Shown here: positions 8,174 through 16,782 of the stretch, piece after piece | How the letters are laid out: each line of letters begins with the position of its first letter | Numbering within the stretch: position 1 is the stretch's first letter | From: Gammaproteobacteria bacterium | GTDB taxonomy: Bacteria; Pseudomonadota; Gammaproteobacteria; Arenicellales; UBA868 | Assembly (NCBI GenBank): GCA_022450155.1 | Contig: JAKUQR010000019.1 | Location: forward strand, 1-63,349 | DNA: 63,349 bases | Reading direction: 5' to 3' | Program-made: the position numbers and the translations under genes | The notes under the pieces: generated by a model | The model's input: the letters and a program-made list of their open reading frames with translations, nothing else | Told to the model about the DNA's origin: nothing | The model's database searches: none

Positions 8174-9178
8174 ATGCAGTTTGGCATTACGTTCAAAGGC
8201 GAGGGTTCCCCGGAACGTACGCGTTATCTCGTAAGGCAAGCAGAAGAGGCTGGATTCGGGTACAGCTGGTTTTTTGACTCGCATATCCTCTGGCGTGACA
8301 GTTATGTAACCATCGCCATGTGTATCGAGCACACGCAGACTATGCGGTTTGGGCCGTGTGTGACCAACCCCGGGGTAAGGGACTGGTCGGTAGCAGCCAG
8401 TCTTTTCGGAAGTCTTGCCGTCCAGAGTAAAGGTCGATTTGATATCGGAGTAGGTCGCGGGGACAGTTCACTTCGGGTCATGGGCAAAAAGCCATCGAAT
8501 CTCAGCGAAGTGGTCGATTTCTGTGACAAAGTCAGATCGATGGTTCGCGGCAATCAAACACATTATGCGGACTGCCTGGCTCCAGTAGAGTTTCCATGGG
8601 CCAATGGTTACGAACTTCCAATATGGATCGCGGCTTATGGACCTAAAGCAATCAAAGTCGCCGGTGCACACGGGGATGGTGTTGTACTTCAGATCGCTGA
8701 GCCCATGATCTGCAAATGGCTGGCTGACCAGACAATCAATGCAGGCTTTGAAAAGGGTCGAGATATGGGTACTTATCAGGTCATGGCTGCTGCGCCGGCC
8801 TACATCGGTTCAATGGATCATTGCGTGGAACGAACCAAATGGTTCCCAGCTATGGTTGGGAACCATGTTGCCGATATAGTGGAGCGATACGGATCTGACA
8901 GTTCGGCAATACCCGCGAGCCTGGCCGGCTATATCGAAAAACGTCGTGGCTACGACTATCAGAAACACGGTCAGAGCGATAATCCATTCTTGGATTTTAT
9001 AACCCCAGATGTTGTCGAAGATTTCGCGGTGCTTGGTTCAGTGGAACAGCACATTGAAAAACTATACAGGCTAAAAGAAGCTGGAATCACACAATTTAAT
9101 ATTTATATCGACAACGGAGAAGAAGAAAATCTCATTGCTGAATATGGAAAGACAATAATCCCCGAACTCAGAAACTGA
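8174..9178 (+). CDS. LLM-class flavin/F420-dependent oxidoreductase
   Basis: 334 residues from the ATG at 8174, chosen because GGGGAGGA lies seven bases before it and family members begin MQFGITFKG. Luciferase-like TIM barrel: WFFDSHILWRD near 35-45, FGPCVTNPG near 63-71 and GRFDIGVGRGDSS near 93-105 are close to the CPS_4043-type subgroup as I remember it. Members bind FMN or F420; substrate is unknown, and relatives often sit with pyrimidine or hydantoin catabolism genes. Here the neighbours are a dead TPP enzyme and a dead dtd, so the gene may have lost its pathway. Confidence 0.8.
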   Translation: MQFGITFKGEGSPERTRYLVRQAEEAGFGYSWFFDSHILWRDSYVTIAMCIEHTQTMRFGPCVTNPGVRDWSVAASLFGSLAVQSKGRFDIGVGRGDSSLRVMGKKPSNLSEVVDFCDKVRSMVRGNQTHYADCLAPVEFPWANGYELPIWIAAYGPKAIKVAGAHGDGVVLQIAEPMICKWLADQTINAGFEKGRDMGTYQVMAAAPAYIGSMDHCVERTKWFPAMVGNHVADIVERYGSDSSAIPASLAGYIEKRRGYDYQKHGQSDNPFLDFITPDVVEDFAVLGSVEQHIEKLYRLKEAGITQFNIYIDNGEEENLIAEYGKTIIPELRN

Positions 9179-9191
9179 ATAGAGGTTTACT

Positions 9192-9586
9192 ATGGGTAAT
9201 CAACCCATCTTGTATTCAACCGATCGTGCAATAGCAAGAAACTTTGTAGAAAAACGATTGGTTATCGAATATTTACGGATGTTCAGGGCCGGTTCAACCT
9301 GGATGTCCGTCAGGCCAAAGGAGAAGTTCTAATCGTCTCACAGTTTACGTTGAGTGCAGACACGACGAAAGGATTACGACCGAGCTTGCGTGCGGCTGAT
9401 ACCGGAACTGCTGAACCGTTATACGAGCTTTTTGTCGAGCAAATATGTGCTGTCGGTATACCCACGCAAACAGGTGTGTTCGGAGCCCATATGGACGTGA
9501 CCCTCGTTAATGATAGTCCAACGACTATTTGTTTTGCAAAGCCAATGAAAACTACTTTTTTCGATTTTGCCACAACCAGGCGTTGA
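9192..9586 (+). pseudogene. dtd: D-aminoacyl-tRNA deacylase, N-truncated and frameshifted
   Basis: From 9260 the frame reads YRIFTDVQGRFNL, then GEVLIVSQFTLSADTTKG, LRPSL, YELFVEQ and VFGAHMDVTLVNDSPTT, which is residues ~48-145 of Dtd, the enzyme that removes D-amino acids from tRNA. Just upstream in another frame is ARNFVEKRL, the preceding Dtd segment, so one base was lost near 9255-9260. The first ~45 residues are absent. The Gly-Pro of the C-terminal NDGP motif, needed for the cross-dimer D-amino-acid pocket, is Ser-Pro. The 3' end overlaps the convergent MFS gene. Not functional as read. Confidence 0.82.
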
Positions 9587-10961
9587 GAAGAAAGCCCAAT
9601 AAGGCGACAACTGCGGCAATTGCATAGACAAATTTGAATGCTGCGATGTACGTTGCCTGAGCTTCCCGCGCATGCGGTGATGTGAGTTCTACGGATTCTT
9701 GTCCGGATGTTTTCAATGCCACGAATATTGCGCCTAGCAATACAACACTGATGACCGTCCCGAGGTTGCGTGAGAGTCCAGACAACCCACCGGCTATACC
9801 CAACTCCCGAGTACCTACGTTGCCCATAATGAGGCTGAGATTGCTGCTCTGAAAAATCCCCATACCTATTCCTAAACCGGCCATTCGCACAGCAATTGCA
9901 AAACCGGTTGAATGATTGTCAACCGTTTGGAAAGAAGTTAAAAAGGCAACGATGATAAACATACCGACAGTACTCGCAAAAGCAGGATGAGTATGGTCTG
10001 CAAAGGCGCCACCAAGTGGTGAAGAGACCAGCAGGCACGCGGCGGGTATGGTGAGCAGAACGCCAATACTGGCCGGTCCCATGCCGATAAATTCAGCTGC
10101 AAAAAACGGTAGGACAAACCAGTTCACAAAGATGGCGAAATACATTAGAAAATTACAGACCAGTCCAAGTGACACCTCACTCTGGCGTAACAGGTAGCTC
10201 GGTATAAACGGCGTTGATATCGTCATCTGTCGTCTAATCAAGCAATAGACCGCTACTATCGATATGGCAAGGTAAAGATTCGTGTTTAGTGAAAGCCATC
10301 CTGTTGCCTGCGTTTGATGGAGGTATAGCATCAGAAATAAAATACTCGCGACAATCAGCAATGCCGAGGGCGAATCCAGATCCGCTTCCGAAGCTTTCCT
10401 GATCGTGGGTAGAAACCAGATCGCCATTCCCAACGCAATAATTGTCAGTGGCACGCGCGCCAGGAATATCCAACGCCAACCGTAATGGTCGATAACGAAG
10501 CCAGCCCCCAGCGAACCGAGTATCATTCCACTCATACCAATGGCTGTCATCCATCCCAGAGCCTGACCGCGATAAGCATCGGGGGCACTTGCCGTGACTA
10601 TAGCGGGTGACAAGGCCAGAAAGACTGCGTTTCCCATGGCCTGAAGAATCCTGATCATGATTACGCTATCTAGCGTCGCTGCAATTCCAATCAATAACAC
10701 AGCAATTCCATAAGCAAGCAATCCAACGATGTAGGTTAGTTTCAGGCCATAAACATCAGCGATTCGGCCGAGGATCAACTGAACCGTGGCAGTGGCCCCC
10801 AGATAAACAGTAATAATCTGGTAGATTGCCGTAACATTGGCATCGAGGCTTCTTGCAATATCCGGCAGACCGACGTTCACGCTAAAATCCAAGCTCGCCA
10901 GAAACATGCCTGATGATGCAGTCGCGAGTATCAGCCAATACGTTTTATTTATTACGGGCAT
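9552..10961 (-). CDS. MFS drug-efflux transporter, DHA2 family (14 TM)
   Basis: 469 residues with about 14 hydrophobic segments, the EmrB/QacA layout. The loop after TM2 has GRIADVYGLKLTYIVG near residues 65-80, a form of MFS motif A, and TM5 carries GMSGMILGSLGAGFVID near 141-157, the antiporter motif C. It would export hydrophobic compounds using the proton gradient. No EmrA-type membrane fusion protein is adjacent. Its 3' end runs 35 bases into the dead dtd, implying the dtd end is no longer selected for. Divergent from chaC; start codon at 10961. Confidence 0.85.
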   Translation of the reverse strand: MPVINKTYWLILATASSGMFLASLDFSVNVGLPDIARSLDANVTAIYQIITVYLGATATVQLILGRIADVYGLKLTYIVGLLAYGIAVLLIGIAATLDSVIMIRILQAMGNAVFLALSPAIVTASAPDAYRGQALGWMTAIGMSGMILGSLGAGFVIDHYGWRWIFLARVPLTIIALGMAIWFLPTIRKASEADLDSPSALLIVASILFLMLYLHQTQATGWLSLNTNLYLAISIVAVYCLIRRQMTISTPFIPSYLLRQSEVSLGLVCNFLMYFAIFVNWFVLPFFAAEFIGMGPASIGVLLTIPAACLLVSSPLGGAFADHTHPAFASTVGMFIIVAFLTSFQTVDNHSTGFAIAVRMAGLGIGMGIFQSSNLSLIMGNVGTRELGIAGGLSGLSRNLGTVISVVLLGAIFVALKTSGQESVELTSPHAREAQATYIAAFKFVYAIAAVVALLGFLLNAWLWQNRKK

Positions 10962-11002
10962 AATTCAGTCGAATCGAAAACCTGGAGCTAGCGCCTCATA
11001 TC

Positions 11003-11548
11003 ATGTGGATTTTTGGCTATGGTTCATTAATTTGGAATCCGAGCTTTTCCTATCATCATCGTCGTTTAGCCCGAATCGACCACTGGGTACGACGTTTCTG
11101 GCAGGGATCGACCGATCATAGGGGTGTGCCTGGCTACCCTGGTCGCGTTGTAACATTGGTTCCCAAGCCAGCGGGTGATTGCTGGGGCGTTGCGTACAAA
11201 TGTGGAAAATCCGACAACGGGCAGGTTCTCAAGGGCCTGGACCACCGGGAAAAGGGGGGCTACCACCGCGAATGGGTAAAACTGAATTTCACCGACGGCA
11301 GTACTAGCCGGGGCCTGGTGTACATGGCAGGTCCGGATAATCCAGACTACCTTGGTCCAGCAGACAAAGATGATATTGCCAGCCAGATTCTTTCTGCCCG
11401 AGGACCGAGTGGTTCTAACCGCGAGTATCTCAGAAACCTGACCCGGGCTCTGCGAACCCTGGGTGTATCAGATTCACACGTGTTTTCTATCGAGTCCAAG
11501 CTTGAAACACAAATTGACAAAGAAAGATTGCCGTTAGATCCGTCGTAA
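11003..11548 (+). CDS. ChaC-like glutathione-specific gamma-glutamylcyclotransferase
   Basis: 181 residues beginning MWIFGYGSLIW, the substrate-binding YGSL loop of the family. DHREKGGYHREWV near 76-88 includes the catalytic glutamate (the REKGGY segment is diagnostic of ChaC rather than of GGCT). It splits glutathione into 5-oxoproline and Cys-Gly in the cytoplasm. Length matches bacterial ChaC proteins (180-230). It is preceded by only 41 bases from the divergent MFS start, so promoters must overlap. Glutathione turnover next to an exporter suggests a stress or detoxification role, which is inference. Confidence 0.86.
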   Translation: MWIFGYGSLIWNPSFSYHHRRLARIDHWVRRFWQGSTDHRGVPGYPGRVVTLVPKPAGDCWGVAYKCGKSDNGQVLKGLDHREKGGYHREWVKLNFTDGSTSRGLVYMAGPDNPDYLGPADKDDIASQILSARGPSGSNREYLRNLTRALRTLGVSDSHVFSIESKLETQIDKERLPLDPS

Positions 11549-11584
11549 TCGTAACCGCCCAAAACCCCTCCCGTGACCTCGATA

Positions 11585-11890
11585 TTAGGCAACTGTCAGA
11601 ACCTTCAAGGAAACACTTTCGACAGTGTCCTTTACTTTCTCGCGGTATTTCAGCATATGTGGCGCCGTTGCATGGGCATTCAGATTCGCCATGGTTTCCC
11701 ATTTTTCAACCATAGTCACAATATTTTCATCCAGTACCTGTGCGCCGAGTGAAGACTCGGTGTCTATCATGGGCTGATATTCGATACAACCTTCCTCGGC
11801 GTGCACGTTGGGCAGGTTATCTGCAATATGTTCCAATAGTGCTTCGCGCCCGCCTGCCTTGGCTTTTATCGTTGCTATAACACAAATCAT
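11585..11890 (-). CDS. ABM/YgiN-type putative quinol monooxygenase
   Basis: 101 residues from the ATG at 11890. The frame has another ATG at 11896, but AAGGAGAG is only two or three bases before that one and about eight from the second, so I prefer 11890. MICVIATIKAKAGG at the start, EEGCIEYQ near 32-39 and MVEKWETMANLNAHA near 60-74 are the antibiotic-biosynthesis-monooxygenase fold: a small ferredoxin-like dimer, cofactor-free, acting on quinols or similar aromatics. It is downstream of the SDR and amidohydrolase and probably shares their transcript. Confidence 0.8.
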   Translation of the reverse strand: MICVIATIKAKAGGREALLEHIADNLPNVHAEEGCIEYQPMIDTESSLGAQVLDENIVTMVEKWETMANLNAHATAPHMLKYREKVKDTVESVSLKVLTVA

Positions 11891-11948
11891 AATCATCTCT
11901 CCTTACCTTTGATTTAGTGGAATCCTGCAATGACAGGATCTGGAGCAC

Positions 11949-12725
11949 CTAACTGGGGGGTCCTGGAAACCAGTCCGACCCTCCCATATGTGATCGGTTC
12001 CAGGTCGGACTGATCAGTACTTCATTCAAACAGACATGTGCAGGCATCTCTGCAATGAAACGAATGGTCTCCCCTAGATCATCGGGCTGCAACATGCGGG
12101 CTCGTTCTATATCAGCTACGGGAATAGGGCGTCTATCAAGGATCTCTGTCGCAACTTCGGCAGGCTCAAGGGAGCAGCAACGGATACCATTACGTCCTTC
12201 CTCAAGATTTATGGTTGCGGTCATAGACGACATTGCATGTTTTGAGGCACCGTAGGCCGGGCCCGCGACATAGGAATCATGTCGCCCCGCCCATGAGGAA
12301 ACATTGATAATAAGGCCGTCACCCCGATCTCTCATGTGTGGCAACACCGCGTATATACAGTTATATGCCCCATTTAAATTTACGTCGATGACCATCTGCC
12401 AGTCACCTACCCCCATTTCACTATAGCGTCGTTTAGGAAGGTTAAGCCCCGCACTGTTCACGAGAATATCGATTTCACCCAATTCAGCTCGAATCTTCTC
12501 AGCAGCAGCTACAACAGCCTCGCTGTCGGCAACATTGACAGGCGCCAAAATCCCTTCGCCATTGAGAGATTGAATCGCGGCTAAGGTTTCTTTAAGTGGT
12601 TCGTGCCTGCGTCCCGATAACCCAACCTTTACGCCAGCTTTTACTAATGCAGTTACAGCAGCCCGTCCAATACCGCTTCCGGCGCCTGTGATCCACGCAG
12701 TTTTTCCTTCGAGTGAAATTTTCAT
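11949..12725 (-). CDS. Short-chain dehydrogenase/reductase
   Basis: 258 residues. Cofactor site TGAGSGIGRA near 14-23, NSAG near 89-92, catalytic Ser in NVSSWAG near 141-147 and YGASK near 158-162 make a complete classical SDR. RRHEPL after the second strand (Arg-rich) favours NADPH. C-terminal LEPAEVATEI replaces the more usual PG-x-V-x-T, and the last 25 residues, WNRSHMGG then SDWFPGPPS, are unlike FabG. It lies between the ABM protein and the amidohydrolase, all leftward, so it probably acts in the same catabolic route on an alcohol or ketone. Confidence 0.85.
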   Translation of the reverse strand: MKISLEGKTAWITGAGSGIGRAAVTALVKAGVKVGLSGRRHEPLKETLAAIQSLNGEGILAPVNVADSEAVVAAAEKIRAELGEIDILVNSAGLNLPKRRYSEMGVGDWQMVIDVNLNGAYNCIYAVLPHMRDRGDGLIINVSSWAGRHDSYVAGPAYGASKHAMSSMTATINLEEGRNGIRCCSLEPAEVATEILDRRPIPVADIERARMLQPDDLGETIRFIAEMPAHVCLNEVLISPTWNRSHMGGSDWFPGPPS

Positions 12726-12823
12726 AACCTGGAACCTCTGTTGCGATCGTGGCTGAAAGGTCAGCTGACTTCAATACACTTTCAGTTCAATCAAGTGCAA
12801 GTGAAACGTTCGTTTGTAGTCTT

Positions 12824-14266
12824 CTAGATAGATTCAACCGTTGTCAACATTAACGGCGCCAGTTCTACGGCGGAACGGTTATCCCAGTCCTTTTCGGATA
12901 CTACGTTCAACATGTTCTGTTGAGCAACCTGCAAGCGTGTCAGCTCGAGCTCAAAATCTATGTTCAACACATCCCCATTGCTGACCACCTGTTCCCCATG
13001 CACAAAAACATCTGTAACCGGTCGACTGCCCGCAACAGTGATAAGACTTCTAAGTGGTTCTCGAACGGGGCGCATACTTGGGGAGGTTAAATCGATAGTT
13101 GAAAAATCGGCCTTACAACCCACGGCTAATCTTCCAATGTCACTACGATTGAGGGCATCTGCTCCAGCGACAGTGGCCGCATTGAATACATCGATACAGT
13201 CGAGATCAGTAACACTCTGGCCGATGACTCTAGCGACCATGACTGCTGTCCGACACTCGTCCAGCATATTGTGGGGGTAGGTGTCCGTGCCGACGGACAT
13301 CCGTATGCCGTGATCTAAATACGCACCAAAAGTGTTTAGGGCGATACCACGCCGTGAAAACACGGTTGGGCAGTGCGCAACCGTTGACTCGCAATCGGCC
13401 AGCAGTTCAAGGTCTTTTCTACTCGTCCAGTGCAGCCACGGATGATGATCAAGGAATATGCAATGTGCGATCACTGACCGTTCATTTAGGACACCTAGGC
13501 TGTCAAGCCACTGAACAGAGGTCATGCCATGTCTATGTTGCATTTCTTGAAATTCAGTAACTGACTGTGCTGCATGTATCGTCCAACTGAGGTTATGATC
13601 TTGGGCGAATGCATGACTGTCCCGGAGTAAAGCTTCGGAGCAGGTGTCAACCTGGGATGGTGAAACCACAGCGGACAACCGCCCGGAGGGATGGCGTACT
13701 GCAGACTCGACTATCTCCCGAGCAGTGCTAAAAGCTCTCTGTCCAGCCTCATAATTCCAATCGTATTCAAGCGAGTGTCCGTTGGTTGTAAACCAGCGTG
13801 CGTCGCGGAAGCAAGGTGCTACAAAGGCCCGGATTCCACTGTCCAGAAGTGTTTCCTCCCAGCCCTCAAAAGGCGAAGAAAGGTCAACCAGTGTTGTGAC
13901 GCCAGACAACAATAATTCAGCCAAGGCAACCTTGAGACATGCTAAACGACCTTGGTCGTCGACAGGATCGAATACCGGCAAATGCTCGTAGAGCGAACTG
14001 TGCCAAAAACCGGGAGATACTGTCTCATCAGTAATCCCCTTTCGGATCGGTTCAGTGGTCGGGTGGGCGTGGGTGTCAACCAGGCCCGGAATTATCATAC
14101 GATCTTTGCCAGAAAGTTCGATATCGACGCAATCGACGTAGTGATCACCGACATAAATGATATCCGGGCCCTTGAATACAAAATCACTGTTGCGTAGGTA
14201 AACGTGTTGCCGGCCATCCCAGCCAACCAGCCATTCGACACCACGGATGCAGGTGGTCTGGCTCAT
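12824..14266 (-). CDS. Amidohydrolase-superfamily deaminase/hydrolase (AtzA/SsnA-like)
   Basis: 480 residues. Metal ligands of the superfamily are visible: DTHAHP (HxH) near 63-68, IHAAQS near 230-235, IAHCIFLD near 260-267 and the aspartate in VGTDTYPHNM near 314-323. The usual Glu two residues after the third histidine (H-x-x-E) is not present, replaced by HAAQS, a feature of an uncharacterised subgroup. The fold hydrolyses C-N or C-Cl bonds on rings, or amides; substrate unknown. N- and C-terminal segments form the usual small beta domain. It is divergently placed from the BKACE gene, sharing a 199-base promoter region. Confidence 0.82.
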   Translation of the reverse strand: MSQTTCIRGVEWLVGWDGRQHVYLRNSDFVFKGPDIIYVGDHYVDCVDIELSGKDRMIIPGLVDTHAHPTTEPIRKGITDETVSPGFWHSSLYEHLPVFDPVDDQGRLACLKVALAELLLSGVTTLVDLSSPFEGWEETLLDSGIRAFVAPCFRDARWFTTNGHSLEYDWNYEAGQRAFSTAREIVESAVRHPSGRLSAVVSPSQVDTCSEALLRDSHAFAQDHNLSWTIHAAQSVTEFQEMQHRHGMTSVQWLDSLGVLNERSVIAHCIFLDHHPWLHWTSRKDLELLADCESTVAHCPTVFSRRGIALNTFGAYLDHGIRMSVGTDTYPHNMLDECRTAVMVARVIGQSVTDLDCIDVFNAATVAGADALNRSDIGRLAVGCKADFSTIDLTSPSMRPVREPLRSLITVAGSRPVTDVFVHGEQVVSNGDVLNIDFELELTRLQVAQQNMLNVVSEKDWDNRSAVELAPLMLTTVESI

Positions 14267-14465
14267 TTAATCTCTTGCACGATATCTTCTGTGTCTTGGA
14301 ATAGGCCCAACTTTGCTCAGGATATTTATACCGCTCGCCAAAGGCAAGTCCTAGGATTCAACCAAATCCTGATTCTGGGTTTTCGTTACCGGTTTAAGTC
14401 GGTATTATTGGTCTTGGACTACGGAATCGGACGTCGGGATCGGAACAACACAACGGACAATTGAT

Positions 14466-15347
14466 ATGAAACCAACCATCTTGAGTTGCGCTGTAACGGG
14501 TAGCTTTACGACACGGGAACACAATCCCAATTTACCTGTTACGCCAGAGGAAATAGCCAACGAATGTTTTGCTGCGGCCCAGAGCGGTGCTGCGATCTGT
14601 CATATCCATGTTCGCGAGCCTGAAACGGGGACTCCCAGTATGAATATCGAATACTACCGGGAGGTTGTAAAACGGATTCGCGAAAGTAGTACCGACCTAA
14701 TTATCAATCTTACAACCGGCCCTGGGGGTCGTTATGTACCTTCGGAGGAGGATCCTGCAAAGGCGGCTCCAGCGACGACACTGGTTTCGCCGATTGTTAG
14801 AACAGAACATGTCGTTGAACTTAAGCCCGAGATCTGTAGTTTGGACCTCAACACCATGTGGTTCGGTGGTGGTGCAGTGATCAATCATCCGCCAGCGGTA
14901 AAAGCGATGGCAGAAAGAATTTATGCCTCTGGTGTCAAGCCTGAATTGGAAGTATTTGACACTGGCGACATTCGTCTTGCCCGAGACCTAATACACGATG
15001 GCACGCTCAAGCCGCCTATGCTTTTTCAACTGGTCATGGGTGTAAGTTATGGAATGGATGCAACTCCTCAATCGCTCACCTACGCGCGGTCAATGGTTCC
15101 GGAGGGATCCGAATGGGCTGCCTTCGGGGCAAGTCGCCACGCGTATCCAATGCTGGCACAGGCGTTTCTTTTAGGTGGCCATTGTCGGATCGGTATGGAA
15201 GATACAGTTTATCTGGCAAGGGGCGTTAAAACGCCCGGAAATGGTGCACTAGTGGAAAAAGCCGTTCAGCTAATACAAAGTCTTGGCGGACAAGTTGCGA
15301 CGGTCAGTGAGGCCCGGCAAATACTGGGACTCACATCCAGCAATTGA
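14466..15347 (+). CDS. Beta-keto acid cleavage enzyme (BKACE, DUF849)
   Basis: 293 residues, the family's usual size. Zinc ligands HIHVRE (46-51) and the glutamate in GMEDTVYL near 257-264 are present, as is the AVTGSF start. BKACE proteins take a beta-keto acid plus acetyl-CoA to a CoA thioester plus acetoacetate; the first known member cleaves 3-keto-5-aminohexanoate in lysine fermentation and another cleaves dehydrocarnitine. Which keto acid is used here cannot be read from sequence. The nearby SDRs could make the keto acid from a hydroxy acid. No CoA transferase or thiolase is in the window. Confidence 0.9.
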   Translation: MKPTILSCAVTGSFTTREHNPNLPVTPEEIANECFAAAQSGAAICHIHVREPETGTPSMNIEYYREVVKRIRESSTDLIINLTTGPGGRYVPSEEDPAKAAPATTLVSPIVRTEHVVELKPEICSLDLNTMWFGGGAVINHPPAVKAMAERIYASGVKPELEVFDTGDIRLARDLIHDGTLKPPMLFQLVMGVSYGMDATPQSLTYARSMVPEGSEWAAFGASRHAYPMLAQAFLLGGHCRIGMEDTVYLARGVKTPGNGALVEKAVQLIQSLGGQVATVSEARQILGLTSSN

Positions 15348-15416
15348 GCGTTACTTCGAACTGATTCGCCCAATCCGACTGGTCGGAATTGAAGATCAAA
15401 CTTAACACACCAGTCC

Positions 15417-15536
15417 ATGTATAAAACAATCGAAAAAGTCAAACGCTATATCAGGGAAAATATAACAGCACTACTCTGGGTGATTGTTATCGTGATGTCT
15501 ATGTACTACTACGTATCACTGATGTTCAGTGGCTAA
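15417..15536 (+). CDS. Small single-pass membrane protein (39 aa)
   Basis: MYKTIEKVKRYIREN is a basic amphipathic head, followed by ITALLWVIVIVMSMYYYVSL, one clear transmembrane segment, then MFSG and a stop. The positive-inside rule places the N-terminus in the cytoplasm. It is too short for ordinary gene calling and has only a weak ribosome site, but composition is very unlike random DNA. It starts 70 bases after the BKACE gene and could share its mRNA. I do not recognise it. Confidence 0.5.
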   Translation: MYKTIEKVKRYIRENITALLWVIVIVMSMYYYVSLMFSG

Positions 15537-15594
15537 CGCACCTGTTCTCCCATCATAAACCACCGACTTCGTACGCACTAATAGCGATTATCAG

Positions 15595-15756
15595 TCAGTC
15601 GTATTCGTCAAACCTTTCACGTAGGTCCAACCACTCCGTCTGATTTGGATCTGGAAAGGGCAATGGTATCTGCTTGTTGTAGCGATCGAAATTAAATCGC
15701 CTGCGTCTCCGGTAGACAATTAGTCGTCTACGCGTAGTCCAACGTTTGGTGTTCAT
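15595..15756 (-). CDS. Possible small Arg-rich protein (53 aa)
   Basis: The frame starts MNTKRWTTRRRLIVYRRRRR, a very basic head, and ends with an acidic tail (EWLDLRERFDEYD). It begins 20 bases after the leftward SDR stop, so it would be the second cistron of that operon. There is no clear ribosome site. The basic-then-acidic layout could fold on itself or bind nucleic acid. I do not recognise the family; it may also be chance. Confidence 0.3.
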   Translation of the reverse strand: MNTKRWTTRRRLIVYRRRRRFNFDRYNKQIPLPFPDPNQTEWLDLRERFDEYD

Positions 15757-15776
15757 GGCTGCTGGACGCCAGACAG

Positions 15777-16544
15777 TCAGGCAGCCGTGTAGCCACCGTC
15801 AACTGTCCAGGCCGCCCCTGTGACAAAGGAGGTTTCATCGGATGCTAAAAACGTTACCACACTGGCGATCTCTGCAGGTTCCCCTAAACGACCTATGGGA
15901 TGTTTAGCCACCAAAGCCGCATGCGTCTCTGGAGAATCTGTGACGGCTTTTGTCAAATTAGTGTAGACGAATCCCGGGCATACTGCGTTAACTCGAATCT
16001 TTTTGTTTGCCACTTGCAACGCGAGGTCTCGTGTCAGCTGTAATACACCCCCCTTACTTGGGGGGTAGGGGGAAAATCCATCCGACAAAAACATCGCTGG
16101 GTCGTAGCCTACAAATGACATTATTGAAGCTAGATTAACGATGGCTCCACCGCCGGATTGGAGCAGGGCTGGTACCGCGGCATGGCACATCAGCATCGTG
16201 CCCTTCAGGTTTACACTTATCACTTCGTCCCATCTCTGCTCAAAGTCAACATTGTCGCCCACTGATCTAGCACTTATACCCGCCGCGTTGACCACGATGT
16301 CAAGATGGCCAAATAGGCCTACGGCAGCCCCCACCCATCTGATGCAGTCGTTTCTAACGCGCACATCCCCTCGATCCGTTTCCAATTGATTCGGCGCATG
16401 GGAGAGTTCGGGAAAAGTAATAATTTCACGGTCGACTGCCAATACTCGGGCGCCTTCTGACATAAACCGTTCGACAGTGGATCGGCCAATTCCCGACGCA
16501 GCACCGGTAATGATTGCGACTTTGTCGTTCAGACGATTAGACAT
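15777..16544 (-). CDS. Short-chain dehydrogenase/reductase
   Basis: 255 residues. TGAASGIGRS near 14-23 binds the cofactor; VDRE after the second strand, with an acidic residue, favours NAD. NAAGIS near 90-95, Ser in NLASIMS near 138-144 and YPPSKGG near 162-168 give the catalytic Ser/Tyr/Lys set, and GGYTAA is the normal end. The insert between the catalytic Ser and Tyr (VGYDPAMFLSDGFSP) is longer than usual. It is a second SDR close to the BKACE gene and may supply or consume its keto acid; that link is inference. Confidence 0.85.
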   Translation of the reverse strand: MSNRLNDKVAIITGAASGIGRSTVERFMSEGARVLAVDREIITFPELSHAPNQLETDRGDVRVRNDCIRWVGAAVGLFGHLDIVVNAAGISARSVGDNVDFEQRWDEVISVNLKGTMLMCHAAVPALLQSGGGAIVNLASIMSFVGYDPAMFLSDGFSPYPPSKGGVLQLTRDLALQVANKKIRVNAVCPGFVYTNLTKAVTDSPETHAALVAKHPIGRLGEPAEIASVVTFLASDETSFVTGAAWTVDGGYTAA

Positions 16545-16782
16545 ATATATGAATTAATTACACTACTTACTTCACGTAGACACGTAAGTATAAATTTGAA
16601 ACCCTTCGCACTGCCGTGATTGAACCTGGGTTGGGTGAAAGAGATCTATTGTGACACATTCACCCCCGCGTTCAGTATTTCTCACTCGCTCTGATTCGGG
16701 ATATAGTTGAATGACGATACACGTAAATCCCCTGGCGCGACAAATAGTCGTCAGGCGGACATTGCCTTGAATAGCACTCGGT

